64,000 nt of DNA from Cordia subcordata (Eukaryota > Streptophyta > Magnoliopsida > Boraginales > Cordiaceae): positions 12,560,501 through 12,624,500 of the forward strand of contig JAPTOF010000010.1 of assembly GCA_028554755.1 (NCBI GenBank), given 5' to 3'. Positions 24,231 through 36,600 of this stretch are shown piece after piece. The notes beneath the pieces were generated by a model. That model was not told the DNA's origin and did not search any database. It was given only the letters and a program-made list of their open reading frames with translations. The position numbers were made by a program, and so were the translations under genes. Position 1 is the first letter of the stretch, and each line of letters opens with the position of its first letter.

Positions 24231-25205
24231 AGAATACAACTTCATTCTACATGGCACGCGCTTTACCACGTCAACCACTAAGTGACCCTGATCGTGCCTT
24301 GGAACACGATTTGGAAAAGGTTGACTATTTCAAATATTGGATCCCGCACCATCACGACCGCACACCGTCTCCATAACAACTTAAAGTTCTATTTGTTCTA
24401 GTTATAAAATTCCAGCTGCTGAGTAATAAAGTTTTTAATAACAAAACTTTTAATAAAAATATTATTAAATAAAAACAATTAATTATTTAACCCTAAATTT
24501 TAAAATTGAACTTTCAGTTATTTTAAAATTAATATTAAACGTTTAAAAATATAAAATAATATTTTTAAGAGAAATTGAAAAAAAAAATAATTTTTAACAT
24601 GACAAAAACAACATTTCAAAAAATTTTATTAAAAAACTCTAATTTAAAACTTTTGATTTTTCAACTTTTTTCAATTTTAGCTTTTATGTAAAAAAAACTT
24701 TTTAAAAAATAAACCAAACAAATCAACTTCAATTTTTAAACTCACAAAAAAACACTTTTGAATATCCAAAAACTAAGCCAAACAGACTCTTAATCACCAG
24801 AAAAAGACCACACACAAAGAAACGAGTTTGGTGGAAGAGAAAATCAAGACTCACAAGGGAGTGAAACCCTCCAATGTAAGAGATGTCGCTACTGTCCCAC
24901 GCTCTCAAATACGGATATCGGGCTGCCGGATAAGACGGTAACCCCGATCTTTGCTTTGCTTGCTCATGTATAATGGCAGATTGAAGAAACATGAAATACA
25001 CCGAAGCCAATCATAGAAACACCAGAAACTTCACTGATCTAGTTAAACACTGGATCACCAATTTCATAAACCGTATACCTCCACACCAGAAACATAATGA
25101 CTTCTTGACAGGCTGCAATCACAAAGTATAGGGCAAAAGACCAAGTCAATTACAGTTCCAGCTCCACATTCAACGCGTACGATTACCATGAACATATAAT
25201 AACAA
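24231..25205. other. Gene-free flank downstream of the GDI gene
   Basis: No gene recognised. Very AT-rich at 24420-24750. The end near the GDI gene may include its 3' untranslated region. Confidence 0.4.
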
Positions 25206-25211
25206 TTTATT
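25206..25211 (-). terminator. Candidate polyadenylation signal of the GDI gene
   Basis: AATAAA on the minus strand about 142 nt past the stop codon. Plausible but plant signals are loose. Confidence 0.4.
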
Positions 25212-25352
25212 ACATGAGATAACATTTTTTAGCGAACACTGACAACAAAGTAGGTCTAAATCCAGTTTTACAGGACGAATTCAACCAGATTTAGTGACAT
25301 CGTACGCATTTCAGCAACATAAAACCAAGTGCCCGAACAACTTGGAAGCTTC

Positions 25353-28300
25353 TCATTCTTCAGCAGCGCTGGCAGCACTTAAATCAACATTGAGGTCAAG
25401 AACCTGCGCCAGAAAAGAATAGTCAACAAAATCTATGGTTTCCAAAAACCAACAATGCGCCTAGCGACTTTGTTCATAGCAGGAATTCACACAACAATCA
25501 GGAAGCTAGCTAATACAAAATTGTGAAGAAATCATTATCGCAAAATAAACCATAAATATTCATCATCACTTCAGGAATCTGGAAAAATCAAATATCATTA
25601 TTTCCTGAAGCCATCAATAATGAGGCATGACAAACTGCACAATATTCAAAAGGCTCGAAAGAGGGGCTTATGTCTACAAAGTCTCTATAAAAGACTAGAA
25701 GTAGAAGATAAAAAGCTCTGAAAAGTTAAAGAGACTGTACTCTGTGCCTTGCAGACAAGTTTCTTTCTTCTTATTAACCTTGACAGATTAGAGGACACGA
25801 AGCAGGAGTAAGATTTCAATGTATTATTTGATGTCAACGTTTCCTTTCAATATAAGACTGTCTTAAGTCTTGTACATGATCTGTTTCAATCATTTAATAT
25901 AATTAATACCACAGTTTCTAAGGTTCATTGCTTATTCAACCGACAAAGTGGCAAGGCTCTGAAGTTCTTAAAGTCCACTGTAGAGATTATATTGTATGCT
26001 AGTCGAAGTTTCCCCATTCCCCTTTTGGAGAAACAGAGTAATTTCATTCTTCATACATCATCGGTTACTTTTTAAGAAATGTATTTTAAAGGAGTTTGGA
26101 AAAATTGAAACGTCACCAGCATTGTGAATAGGGAAATATTTCAAATCAAGCATTTCCACCCACAGTGGATTGTAATAAGCATGATTTATTCTAAATGGAC
26201 TAAAAAACCACATCCAGGATCAGAGTATTCAAGCAAGCATGATAGAACATGTAGGAAAGTTTACCACACTAATTTCATTTTTCCTCAGTTAATTGAATAT
26301 CTAATTCATACCTTTCCAGTAATCATGGTATACATATTAAGCACATCCACCACAGTTGACTCAAAGTGAGTTGTGGCATCGTAGCTCTGTTAAGCAGACA
26401 AAATATATTAGAGAAGTGCAAAATAGACGTGACTCAACACGAGATTAAGGCGAAACTTACTGTTGATATGAAACAGTTGTCAAGAGAGGGCTCATTGACT
26501 GGCTCATATCTGTCATACACATCAAAGAAGATCTCATCTACAGGCCCTAGAAGATCAATCCCTGGCTTTAATTCAGTCTGAGGCTGATCAGTCTCCGCCT
26601 CGGTCGATACGAAGGCAATAAATTTCCCTTTTGGAGCAACATTGTGAGTGTACGAACAACAGAAGACGTACCTGCAGAATGCTTAATCGCATAAGATCAT
26701 AAAGCCTTCATATCTGGTACATTAAATGTCACCTTATGCAAATCAATTCAAGCAACCAACAGAGATCAATGCTTCCATCTCTATGGAAGAAAGATCAGGC
26801 AGGTGAACTATGAGTCTTCAGTGACTAGCAATATCCAAAATCTACTAGTTAAGTAAACTCATCTTTTTCCTCCCTTACATTCATCTCAATTGAAAATCAG
26901 AATTCTCAGTTAACCAACTCTCCACCAAGTGCATGATTTCAGATATAGGCAACAAAACTGGTATTTGGTTAATGAATTCTGATGACCATAACTCATCAAA
27001 CTTCGCTTGGTTGTCCCATGGCAACGATTAAGAATCTAACCACGTTTTTATACTGCAGGATATGGGCAGATATTTTCTTTTTTATTTTTTCACCAGCCCA
27101 TAACAATAACAGCATTTTCTGTACTCACGATTTCTTTCCCCAGTAACACAAGTAATAGCAAAGCGTCCAAAAACTATAACACCATAACAGAAAGGAAATT
27201 TTAAGAAATATAGCATCCGGTACTACAGTAATTCATAGAATAAAAAGATATCTTTTTTCCTGTTCTGGAAGAGAAACTTTCAACTCTATATCATCAGACT
27301 AGTACTCACATATCTGATTGGCGACCCAACTGCTTCTGAGGCAAAATGATCTGAACAGAATGTGAATCATTGGTACTTGGGATTGGGTGGCTCATGATGG
27401 CAATAGCTCTTGCAACCTTGCCAACCTTCCTAACCTGTGACAGAGAGAACACTTCACATTACTTTTTTCTCATTGGGGTTGGGAGTGATTTTGAAAAGAG
27501 AATTTCTAGGATGAAAACCAATCACAGTTCTAGATAATTAGGTCACTCATATGCTTCCGCATTATTCCTATGAAGAAGTTGGGGATAGCTAAGAGGTAAA
27601 AATGAAAAAATATATTAGCAGCCTCAAACACTCCTTGACACATGAAACCAGGTGCTGATTCACTAATGAAAGCTATATTCTGCTAGAAGCTGCAATAAAG
27701 CACAAAAATTATTGTTACAAGAAAAGAAAAGTAAAGAAGAGACGATCACCTTGTTGGGCAAGTATGATGGATCACATACAACTTTTTTGCACTTAGCAGT
27801 TTCCCCTTCTGATGTGACACCAATGACCTTTCCTTCATCATCAAACTCTACCTGAGATTCAAGTCAAACTCAAGGTCAGCCCAATTCTTCCTAACAATTA
27901 ACAAGCATCCCCATTTATTATTACATGCACACCAAAAGATGCAACGTCCTAACATTTTTAAGGGGTATGATATCCTATTATTTTTTTCTCTCTCTTTTTT
28001 GAATGCTATTTAGAGAGGAAAATTTTCTTCCTTTCCTTTGATGACAATGGGGGGAGTTACTGGGGACGGGTAGTTGAGAGCGAGATAGAACAGGAGAGGG
28101 CCTATACGGGTTACCTTGCACTCAGGTTTATTCAACATGTAGGTCCCACCATAAACAGCACTAAGTCGAGCAAATGCCTGAGTTACAGAAAGAGATATTT
28201 AGTTAGCAAAATATATATATATACATGAGCAGTAAAGCAAATGGATAAAAGGAAATCAGAGAGAGAGAGGACAAAGTAAAGATAGACAGAAACAAGATTC

Positions 28301-30926
28301 ATGGAAAAGGGCAAACCTGAGGAAGCTCTCCTAATCCATACAGAGGGTAGATGTATGGAGATCCTCCCCCAAAACGTGCTAGTGACTCCGCATAAAGCTA
28401 TCAGACAATAAGAAATGGATTTCAGATCGCACATGGTAACAAACACCGATAGTGGGATCCCAAGAGAAGAGAGGAAGGCACTTTTGCAATGAGAAATTAA
28501 CCAAAGAGATGAAAATTTGAAAACACTGATTCCTCTCAATTTTTACCTTCATTCTCTTCACAGTGTCCAATGCTGGTTCATTAAGGTAACGGTCATCTCT
28601 GTGAAGTGCCAGTGCATGACCGATGAAGTCCATGGTGTTGTCATCAAGACCATATTTTCTGTAGAATAAATAAACACCTTATTAACATAAAAGACCAAAC
28701 ATTTGGGGAATGAGATATATCAACGTAAGTGTATCATTTAGAGAGAACTTGCATATAACAATCAATTGTAATCATCCTCATGTTTGCTCAAAATCCCATC
28801 GAAGATCCCTTCAACTCTCTCTTTTCTTATATGGGGATCAATCAAGAGGCAACTCTTATCCTTGACATTGTTTATACGGTATAGGGCATCAATCATGCTG
28901 TAGTACTTCACTTTATACAAGTAGAAGACCTCAAGGACACGGTTTCCCTTTCTCTGTACAGGAAAGAATGGTGGATCACTCCAAACGCAGAACATAAACC
29001 ATATAGAATGATTATTTTCCTTCCGCCATCTACTTGTAACTCTCAATCTGCTATGTTATTATTTCCCACATCTCAGCTTTGGCATGAACATACAATTCTA
29101 AAAAGATTTAAGGTTCTTTTACAACGGTCCAGCCTTTAGCAGGTAAAACACATGCCTCATCCAATCTGATTGTTGGTCAACATATAGCAAAAGAAATTGT
29201 AGACAGAGTAACGAGGTACAAAATTACTTAATTTAAATTGAATAAGGATAAAAGAAAAAGATCTTTGAGCATACGCAATTAGCTCTCTAGTAGTCACCCT
29301 GGTCAAATCCATCCCTTCATGTGTTTTCGGATCATTTTCATTATAATCTTGAACGTATATGAAGAACTTGCGAGCACGGCGCTTTTCAAATATGCCCATC
29401 AGGGGAGATTTAAGGGCCTCCATGTCAGTTGCCGGTACCTTGTGAACCTATTGCATTACATTTGTTGCAGCTTAGGTAAGTTATGTATTTTATTTGAACA
29501 AGGTGATTTATAAAGCAGGAAGATGGACATTTGACATGAAAAATTACCATACCTTCCCTTTATTATAGACAAAGCTTCCATCAACAGCTTTAAAATACAA
29601 GTACTTTGTAACATCCGTATGAATTAGAACACGCACAAGAGCACCATTTGCCATTATAAACTGGTAAAAACAAATATGTCAGGAAAACATTCAAGATAAA
29701 AAATATTAGAGAAACTAGATAACATTTTATAGAGCACAACCTTGGGCATCATGTCCACATTATAATCTCTACTAGAACCCAAGTGTTGTGGAGGCTTATC
29801 ATCTCCTTTAAACTTCTTCCACAGCTGTAATTAAAACATTTCCATTTCAAAAGTTAATTTAGTCGGTAAAGCATTTTTATTAACACAAAAGAAGGTTATC
29901 AAGAGATCATAAATTGTACTCAACCTGGAGCCACATACCTGAATGAGATTGAGTGAAGTTGATTCTCCTCCATAATAATCATTCCTATCCATGTGGAGGA
30001 CCTATTGTTTAAATGGCGAGGATGATTAATGTCCAAAAAACTACCAAATAAAACAATGTTTAAAACATAATATCTCAACAAAGATAACAGAATTATATTC
30101 AACACAGATTTCCAAACAACCAAAAACTTTATAGCAAAAGAATTATTCATAGAACACAATCATATTACTTCCTCCCAGCTCCCTTAACTGAAACAATTCA
30201 AATAGATAGTCCAAGGATTCTAGCCAAGAAAAACGAATGGCTGCTTAATATCACAAAATCTAATTCAATTTTAATAAAATTATAAGTAACTAAAATACGA
30301 CTATCATTTTAAACAAATCTTAAGTCATACCTATATATCTTGTATATAAAGATACATATAGTATTAAATACATGCACATATATAATGCTTCAAAACACTT
30401 TAAATCTGGATTCTACAAAATGACACAAAATTATAATGCGGCAATCATTTTTAAACAAATTCCATAACATACCTATGGATAGTAATTAAACACGTGGTGC
30501 TGGTGAACATACACACATTCAAAAACACTTCGATTCAACTATGAATCAGCATTCTAAAAAAACGATAACAAATTACAATACTACAATCACTTCAAACAAA
30601 TCACAAATATAATATACACACGCATAAAATAGTGTATATATTTAAGATCTAGCAGATCAAAACCCAATGGATGCCAAAATGCAAAAGGATCTCAAACAAT
30701 AGATAAAATCAATAATCTAACAACACATTTCTGCACATAAAAAAATTGAAAACAATCAGAAAATAATAAAATAATAATAATAACAAATGTAATCTGAATA
30801 ATAATAATTAAAAAATGAAAGAAAGTAAAGAAGGAAAACCTTAAGGCCATCAACAGAGAGAAGACCGCTGAGGATGCATTCCTTGAGACCTGTTCCCAAC
30901 ACTATCACATCGTACTCTTCATCCAT
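25353..30926 (-). CDS. GDI: Rab GDP-dissociation inhibitor (Rab GDI), 13 coding exons
   Basis: Exons, in transcript order: 30840-30926, 29939-30001, 29741-29824, 29553-29660, 29275-29447, 28547-28658, 28317-28397, 28115-28177, 27750-27851, 27310-27434, 26461-26671, 26312-26386, 25353-25403. All introns are GT-AG; the joined frame is 444 codons plus TGA with no internal stop, the usual GDI length. The start [20 protein letters not shown], the block [11 protein letters not shown], the segment [14 protein letters not shown] and the end [12 protein letters not shown] are all GDI-like. GDI binds prenylated GDP-bound Rab GTPases, extracts them from membranes and keeps them soluble in the cytosol for vesicle transport. 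The ATG at 30924-30926 is preceded by AAAA and begins the conserved N-terminus. Introns 1 (838 bp), 5 (616), 10 (638) and 12 (908) are the longest. Identity is based on recognition of the conserved protein; paralogue number is not assigned. Confidence 0.97.
28762..29046 (-). other. Open frame inside GDI intron 5, unidentified
   Basis: A 94-codon open frame lies wholly within the 616-bp intron, on the same strand as the gene. It includes [20 protein letters not shown] and [20 protein letters not shown]. It has no recognised family and no signs of expression visible in the DNA. It could be chance or an inserted fragment. Confidence 0.2.
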
Positions 30927-31036
30927 TTTTGCTGTCTTCTTCGATTCGATTCGATTCAAATTCAGTTCAATTGAAGATCAATTAACAAACTGTTGAGAAA
31001 GAAATCGAGAGAAATTAGTTCTTCTTCATCAAGGCC

Positions 31037-31044
31037 TAGGGTTT
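31037..31044 (-). promoter_or_regulatory. Telo-box in the GDI leader
   Basis: AAACCCTA on the minus strand, between the TATA box and the start codon. Telo-boxes are common near the transcription start of plant housekeeping genes. Confidence 0.45.
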
Positions 31045-31070
31045 TTACCTCATTTAGTGTGTGCGCGCTG

Positions 31071-31080
31071 TGTTATATAG
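31071..31080 (-). promoter_or_regulatory. Likely TATA box of the GDI gene
   Basis: CTATATAACA on the minus strand, about 145 bp upstream of the start codon. This would leave a leader of roughly 115 nt that is rich in CT, as in many plant leaders. Confidence 0.55.
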
Positions 31081-31189
31081 TCAGAGCAAATAGAATATTA
31101 GAGAGTGAGATAGAGAGAGAGTCTTACTTAGCTTTGCCGTGCCTTGAGGACAGTATATGCTTTGTTGATTGGAGAAGCTAAATATAAAT

Positions 31190-31546
31190 AAGTGAATAAT
31201 TTTATTATTTATATTTATATTTATATATTTATATATTTATATATATATAGATACGCAGAAAATGCTTTGCTTAGGCAATTTAGATTGGATCGGGCAAGGG
31301 TCCTGTTTCCACACATGCTCAAGATTGACTCCACTGACACGTGGGATTATCCCGTAATTACTTGTTATTGTGATATATGTGTCACACGTAAAATATTTCA
31401 TCATACACCTACATGGAGCACTATAGAAAGTTTGATATGCACTATGACCTTGTATATATTTATATATAGATATATAGATATGCATGTATATATATTATAT
31501 ACGGTATAGCATCCATACAATGCACTAGGATGATAATAAAATTAAA
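31190..31546. repeat. TA-rich microsatellites upstream of GDI
   Basis: Runs of TTTATA and TATATAGATA occur at about 31200-31250 and 31450-31505, flanking a unique 200-bp stretch that carries the G-box. Open frames here are by-products of the repeats. Confidence 0.6.
31338..31344. promoter_or_regulatory. G-box/ABRE-like motif
   Basis: CACGTGG within GACACGTGGG, about 260 bp upstream of the TATA box. It is a bZIP/bHLH type site; function is inferred only from the motif. Confidence 0.35.
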
Positions 31547-31555
31547 ATAACACAA
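31547..31555 (+). repeat. Left 9-bp target duplication of the Mutator-like element
   Basis: ATAACACAA, paired with ATAATACAA at 37694-37702 (8 of 9 identical). Confidence 0.75.
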
Positions 31556-31857
31556 GGGTAAATATCCTAAATAATCCTTCATGTTTATTCCGTTTGACAT
31601 TTTAATCCCTATATTTTAATTTGGACATTTTAGACCCTTAGGTTTGGCTTATCTCACGTTGTTACTCTAATTTCCAAATTCCATCCAAATTTTAACATTT
31701 CACGGGAGTGATAAGCATATGACAGCATTTTGGTTGAAAAACGGGGGCCAATTTGGAATTTTGCCTATCATTCCAAATTAGGGCTCAAGTTTAATTTTAT
31801 TTTATTTTATTTTTGGTTTATTCTTCTTCTTCTTCTTCACCTTTCCACCTTTTAGCA
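31556..31857. repeat. Left terminal inverted repeat
   Basis: Matches the reverse complement of 37425-37693 over about 240-300 bp. Shared landmarks are TAATCCTTCA, CAATTTGGACA-type, CCTTAGGTT, TTCCATCCAAAT and TTGCCTATCATT. Confidence 0.85.
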
Positions 31858-31879
31858 AAGCTCAACACTGACATCAACC

Positions 31880-32028
31880 TGTAAAAGATTTTGTTGTTGT
31901 ACATACTAATTCTTCCAAGTACAAATACAAGTATTTATAGATACATGTGATAGACTCGTAAACATAATACAACTGATCCTTTAATCTAAAATACAAAATT
32001 CAATTTCAAATATTTACTTATCCTATCA
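31880..32028 (-). repeat. Copia-3 3' LTR
   Basis: On the minus strand it runs from TGATAGGATAAG to CTTTTACA and includes TCTATAAATAC, a likely TATA box. It is about 149 bp. No second copy was found. Confidence 0.65.
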
Positions 32029-32108
32029 ACCCTCTTCAAGCGTAGCCCGATCATGGATGGTGAGCTTGTCTCGCAAAAACTTGTATCGAGCCAACGATAA
32101 TGGCTTCA

Positions 32109-33540
32109 TCATGATATCCGCAACCTGATTAGCTGTTGAAATAAATTACACTTGAATTTCTTCAGAAGCAGCCTTGTATGCACAAAATGAACATCAATTT
32201 CAATGTGTTTTGTGCGTACATGGAATACCGGATTTGCTGTCAAGTATGTGGCACCAATATTATCACACAACAGAATAGAAGGTGAAATAGAAACAAACTT
32301 CAATTCCTTAAGCAAAGAAGTCAACCAACATAACTCCGCAGTTGCAAAGGCTATGACAAGATACTCAGCTTCTATACTGGACCTTACTATCGTAGTTTGT
32401 TTCTTTGCAAACCAAGAAATCAAATTAGGACCAAGATAAATACAATATCCATGAGTACTCTTTCTATCATTAAGACAAGTTGCCCAATCAGACTCAAAAT
32501 AAGCATGTAGCTGTAAGTCAGACGTTCTCTGCAAATGAAGACCCATGGGAGAAGTGCCTTTAAATATCATAAAATGCTCTTGACCGCTATCCAATGCCCT
32601 TCTGTAGAAGATTGCATAAACTATTACACCTTATTTACTACATACGCTATATCCGATCTAGTCACTATAATATATTACAAGGCTCCAACAATACTACGAT
32701 ATGCTTGTGGATCAGAAAACACATCCTTCGTGAGTTTTGTTGTGGAAACCATGGGAGTTGCCACTAGTTTGGCATCCTGAAGTTTAGCTTTAATTAACAA
32801 ATCCTTAATATACTTCTTTTGGTGCAAAACAAAACTAGTAGCAGTAGACTGTAACTCAATGCTAAGAAAGAATGACAAAGGACCTAAATCCTTTAATGAG
32901 AATTGAGAATTTAACAAAGAAATCAATGAAGTTACCAATGCAACATTACTTCCTGTCACAATTATGTCATCAACGTACACTAGAGGGAGCAATATATCAT
33001 TACCATGAAAAAAAAAAAAAACCAAAGAAGAATCTGACCATAAGGATTGAAAGCCAAATTTATGAAGCAAAGTTGAAAGCCTTGAAAATTAGGCATGCGG
33101 TGCCTACTTGAGTTCATATAAAGCTTTAGTTAGCAAACATACATGATCAGGAAACACTGGACTACAGTACCCTGGAGGCTGAGACATAAAAACTTCTTCA
33201 TCCAAAAACCAATTCAAGAAAGCATTATTAACATCAACTTGTCATAGTACCTAACCAAGATATAAAGCCAATGATAAAACAACTCGTATTGTAGTTGGCT
33301 TAACTACCAAACTAAAAGTTTCCATGTAATCTAAGCCTTCCTCCTGATTGAAACCTTTAGCAACCAAACGAGTTTTAATTGGATTAAGTTTAATTTTAAA
33401 AACCCACTTACACCCTATAACATTGGCATGAGCAAGTTTGGGGACAAGAACCCAAGTATTATTCTTAATCATTACATTATCCTCATTATCCATAGTATGT
33501 CGCCAATTTACTGATTTCAAAGCTTGAGTATGAGTTGTGG
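32109..33540 (-). pseudogene. Copia-3 reverse transcriptase and RNase H remnant
   Basis: 33251-33520 gives [39 protein letters not shown]. After a gap in frame, 32675-33070 carries the YVDD box (Tyr codon at 32977) and QFSLKDLGPLSFFLSIEL. 32109-32594 is RNase H with DRKSTHGYCIYLGPNLISW, SSIEAEYLVIAFATAELCW and LLCDNIGATYL. These long frames show this copy is better preserved than Copia-1 and Copia-2, yet it still has shifts near 32600, 33100 and 33250. Confidence 0.88.
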
Positions 33541-34002
33541 GTTCATGATAGCTAACACAGAAGCTGTATTTTGTAATGCAACATAAAAACTAATATAGTC
33601 AGGATAAGACTTAGCCACACAAGTATAATCACGAGACCTGGTTACCATGGGATCCAAAGAAAGCTTGTTAACAGGAGAGAGAACAAGCGAAGGAGGTTGA
33701 ACAGGGACTAGAGTCGACTCAAGAACAAGAATAGCACGCTAGTATGGGGAAAGAGGATCGTGTAGATGTTAAGACATTATACTGTCTGGACAGAGAGACA
33801 CGTGTGTAGCTTGAAATAATAAGGATTTTGTTTTTGATTGACTAGGAGGAGAAAAAAGAGATTGGGTCAAAGTGGTTGAGTGAGCAATGCCAACTAAAAG
33901 GTGTAGAGTAGATAAGGCTTTTAAAGATGGAGATAAGCTTATCTATGAAGGTAATTGAAAAGAAATTAGAGATATGCCTTCACCAAACAAATCACGTGAA
34001 AT

Positions 34003-34975
34003 TTAAGAACGAGGCAATGTTCCACTAGGCAACGTAAGCTCACTAACCCCACGTTTTGAAAAGGCAGAACGCGTAGAATTGGACTCAGGCTTATCTGAGA
34101 AAGACGCAAAAAGAAAAATATTTTTAGAAAAAATAACATGCCAACTCAGAATAACACGACCAGTTAGAGGACAATAACAACAATATCTACCATAATTAGG
34201 CGCATACCCAAGAAAGACACATTGTAAAGTATTAGGACCTAATTTGTAAGACCTGGTAGCATCAACATACGTGAAACACAAACAACCAAAAGTATGTAAC
34301 AACTCATAGTTAGGATCCTTTTTGTGCAATTAGAAAAACGAAATGGAGTTAGATAACACTAGTGTACGCAACCAGTTAATCAAATAAACTGCTGAGGATT
34401 CCAACCAAAACTACTTAGGAAAATAAGCATGAAACATTAAGGTTTTGCCCATTTCAGTAATGTGACAAATTTTTCTTTCAATGAGACCATTTTATTCAGG
34501 GGTGTGAGGACAAGATATTCGATATTGAATACCATGCTCATCTAAGAACAATTTAAAACGCACCTAAACAAGTTCTTTAGCTCTATCACAATGAAAATAT
34601 TTTATTTTATAGCCAAACAAGTTTTCTGTTAAAGCTTTGAATTGAACAAAACAATCAAAACAATTAGACTTGCGTTTAAAAGGATAGAGCCAAACAAAAT
34701 GACTAAATTCATCAATAAAAATCATAAAGTAATGAAAACCAAAAAGAGAACTAATTGGAGCAGGACCCCAAATGTCATGGCGAATAATTTCTAAAGGAAT
34801 GAGAGACTTTTTAAAAAGAATTCTGAAACAGTAAACGATGGCTCTTTCTTAACATGCAAGAAGAGCAAACATTATTGAAACTAGAAAAATCTGAAAAAGA
34901 AATAAGACACTTGGACCGAAGTGTAGACAAGACAAACTTGGACGGATGACCCAACCATCATGCCAGAGCAAAGTA
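34003..34975 (-). pseudogene. Copia-3 integrase remnant
   Basis: The frame 34003-34329 is the integrase C-terminal block (LLHTFGCLCFTYVDATRSYKL, CVFLGYAPNYGRYCCYCPL, HVIFSKNIF). Upstream minus-strand translation from 34975 holds earlier integrase pieces in several frames, with stops. Confidence 0.75.
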
Positions 34976-35330
34976 GACTAACACATAGTAGAAAAGGCAA
35001 CTGGCTGAGTCAAAGATGCAGGAGATGGCAATGACAATTTGTAAAGATTGGAATCAACATGACCTTTGAGAAGAGTTGCCAGATCCTTGACAACATAATA
35101 AGGGGGGAAAATTTCACAAGAAACATTATTATCTTTTGTAAATTGAGAAAAAGATAATAGACTTTGAGTAATTTTTGAAACCTGCAAAATATTATTGAGA
35201 GAAAATGAACAATTACCAGAATGAAAAATCAAAAGAGCCCTACCATCTCCTACTGCACCTGATCAGAACCACGATATGGACTAAAAGTTCGAAGAAGAGA
35301 GGGATCAGGCGTCATATGCAAAGAAGCTAT
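34976..35330 (-). pseudogene. Copia-3 protease remnant
   Basis: Minus-strand translation shows SLHMTPDPSLLRTFSPYRGSD and FHSGNCSFSLNNILQVSKIT, then LLSFSQFTKDNNVSCEIFPPYY, the standard Copia protease order. The active-site Asp-Ser-Gly just before 'HMTPD' is not intact. Confidence 0.7.
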
Positions 35331-35435
35331 AGAACCTGGTATCCGAGTATCAGTAGTAGGAGTAGGTAAAAGAAGGGGTTGAAAGCTACGTTACACAGTG
35401 AAACCCACAAAATATGACTATGGATTAAGAGAAAA

Positions 35436-36377
35436 TTACTCAAAGTGATTGCCATGATCATAGCATTTCCTACACTTGGTCATAGTGTGTCCAACTTTAT
35501 GACATATCTGACACTTAGGTTTGACATTTTGAGAATTAGTAGGAAAGGAAGACGATTGGTTGGGAGAGGAAACAGAGGACGAAATCTGTGAGAAAGGGTG
35601 AGGGATAGCAAGCAACGCAACCTGAGACGAATTAGAATAAAAAGATGAGACATGCAAAGCAATAGTGGTGCCATTATCAGACTGGGACAAAAAATCACTG
35701 TCAAGAAAAGCTCTTTGTTCAAACATTAATAATTTGGCTTTAAGTTGGGAGAAGATTGGAGAAGAAGCCAGATTTTCTATGGAAGTCACAAATGGACAAT
35801 AATCCTTTGGAAGACCATCTAAAGTGGCAAGGACCAAATCCTTATCAAAGAGATGATCCCTAACAGCAAAAAGGGCAGAAGAAATGGTTTGAAGTTTTTG
35901 AAGGTAATCCACAGCAAAAAGAGACCCTTTATCTAAAGTACGAAGTTGAGCACATAGTAAGTATTTTCGTGCGATGTATTGTTAGAGAGAAGACTCCTCA
36001 AGAAAACTTCACAACTTAGGGGTAGACTCAAAAGAAGAACATTGATGAACAAGACTTTCAGATAAGGTTGTAGTGATACAAGAAAGGACAAAACTATTGT
36101 AATGTGCCCATGATTCTAGCACACCAGTATCAATAGCAAAAGGGAGTCTTTAGCAGTAGCAGTGGTGGAGGATTGTTCAGTAGAAGAGGAAGATATAGGT
36201 GAAGAAGATTTTGTTTTAGGTTTAGAGCGAGTACCATTGACATACCCCAACAACCCATTAAAGGTGAAAAAAAATAAATATTTGAGATTTCCAAGTAAGA
36301 TAGTTTGCATGATCCAAGTTCACAGTGCCAAAGGCTTTAACATTAAAGAAAGAAAAGGAAAAAGTGGAGTCAACCAT
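35436..36377 (-). pseudogene. Copia-3 gag remnant
   Basis: An ATG at 36375-36377 opens MVDSTFSFSFFNVKAFGTV, continuing as NYLTWKSQIF in another frame and GLLGYVNGTRSKPK. 35436-35912 reads LQTISSALFAVRDHLFDKD, LATLDGLPKDYCPFVTSIE and an intact zinc knuckle CQICHKVGHTMTKC. Frames change near 36290 and 35950. Confidence 0.75.
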
Positions 36378-36459
36378 GGTGGAAAGAAGAGGAACCAAGA
36401 CATACGTGTTGTTGCTTAATCTCAAAGATGGTTTAATCTTAAAAGCATAGACTCTTTAA

Positions 36460-36600
36460 GGGGATCTACCAAAGCCCACCATGTTAATGTCTCAAATAAT
36501 CAAGATTTTTAAAGCTTTTGGTTATAGTATCCAAGAAATTGTGGCATTATCAAATGCACACTCCATTGTTTTCATCAACAGATCTTCATTTGATTCTAGC
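36460..36600 (+). pseudogene. Class III peroxidase fragment captured in the Mutator-like element
   Basis: The plus frame reads GDLPKPTMLMSQIIKIFKAF, then GYSIQEIVALSNAHSIVF. This matches the plant secretory peroxidase segment ending in 'VALSGAHTIGF', which holds the proximal haem-ligand His; that His is kept, while Gly-Ala-His reads Asn-Ala-His. A stop lies just before the first residue and the catalytic distal region is absent. Only about 45 codons are recognisable. It sits between Copia-3 and the right inverted repeat and runs opposite to Copia-3. Confidence 0.75.

Larger units (their letters stand above)
31880..36459 (-). mobile_element. Copia-3: antisense Copia element lacking its 5' LTR
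   Basis: Reading on the minus strand, gag (from 36377), protease, integrase, reverse transcriptase and RNase H are followed by a polypurine tract (GAAGAGGGT) and a short 3' LTR at 31880-32028. No 5' LTR copy exists to the right, where peroxidase sequence starts by 36460. The element is thus 5'-truncated inside the Mutator-like element. Short LTRs of this kind fit the Ale/Retrofit branch, which is an inference. Confidence 0.8.

Noticed and set aside
24729..25010. Minus-strand 93-codon frame downstream of GDI
   Set aside because: No motif recognised; it lies past the GDI stop and candidate polyadenylation signal, and may partly be untranslated or intergenic sequence.
31192..31509. Plus-strand 105-codon frame upstream of GDI
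   Set aside because: Its ends are TA-repeat translation and its middle overlaps the likely GDI promoter; no homology recognised.
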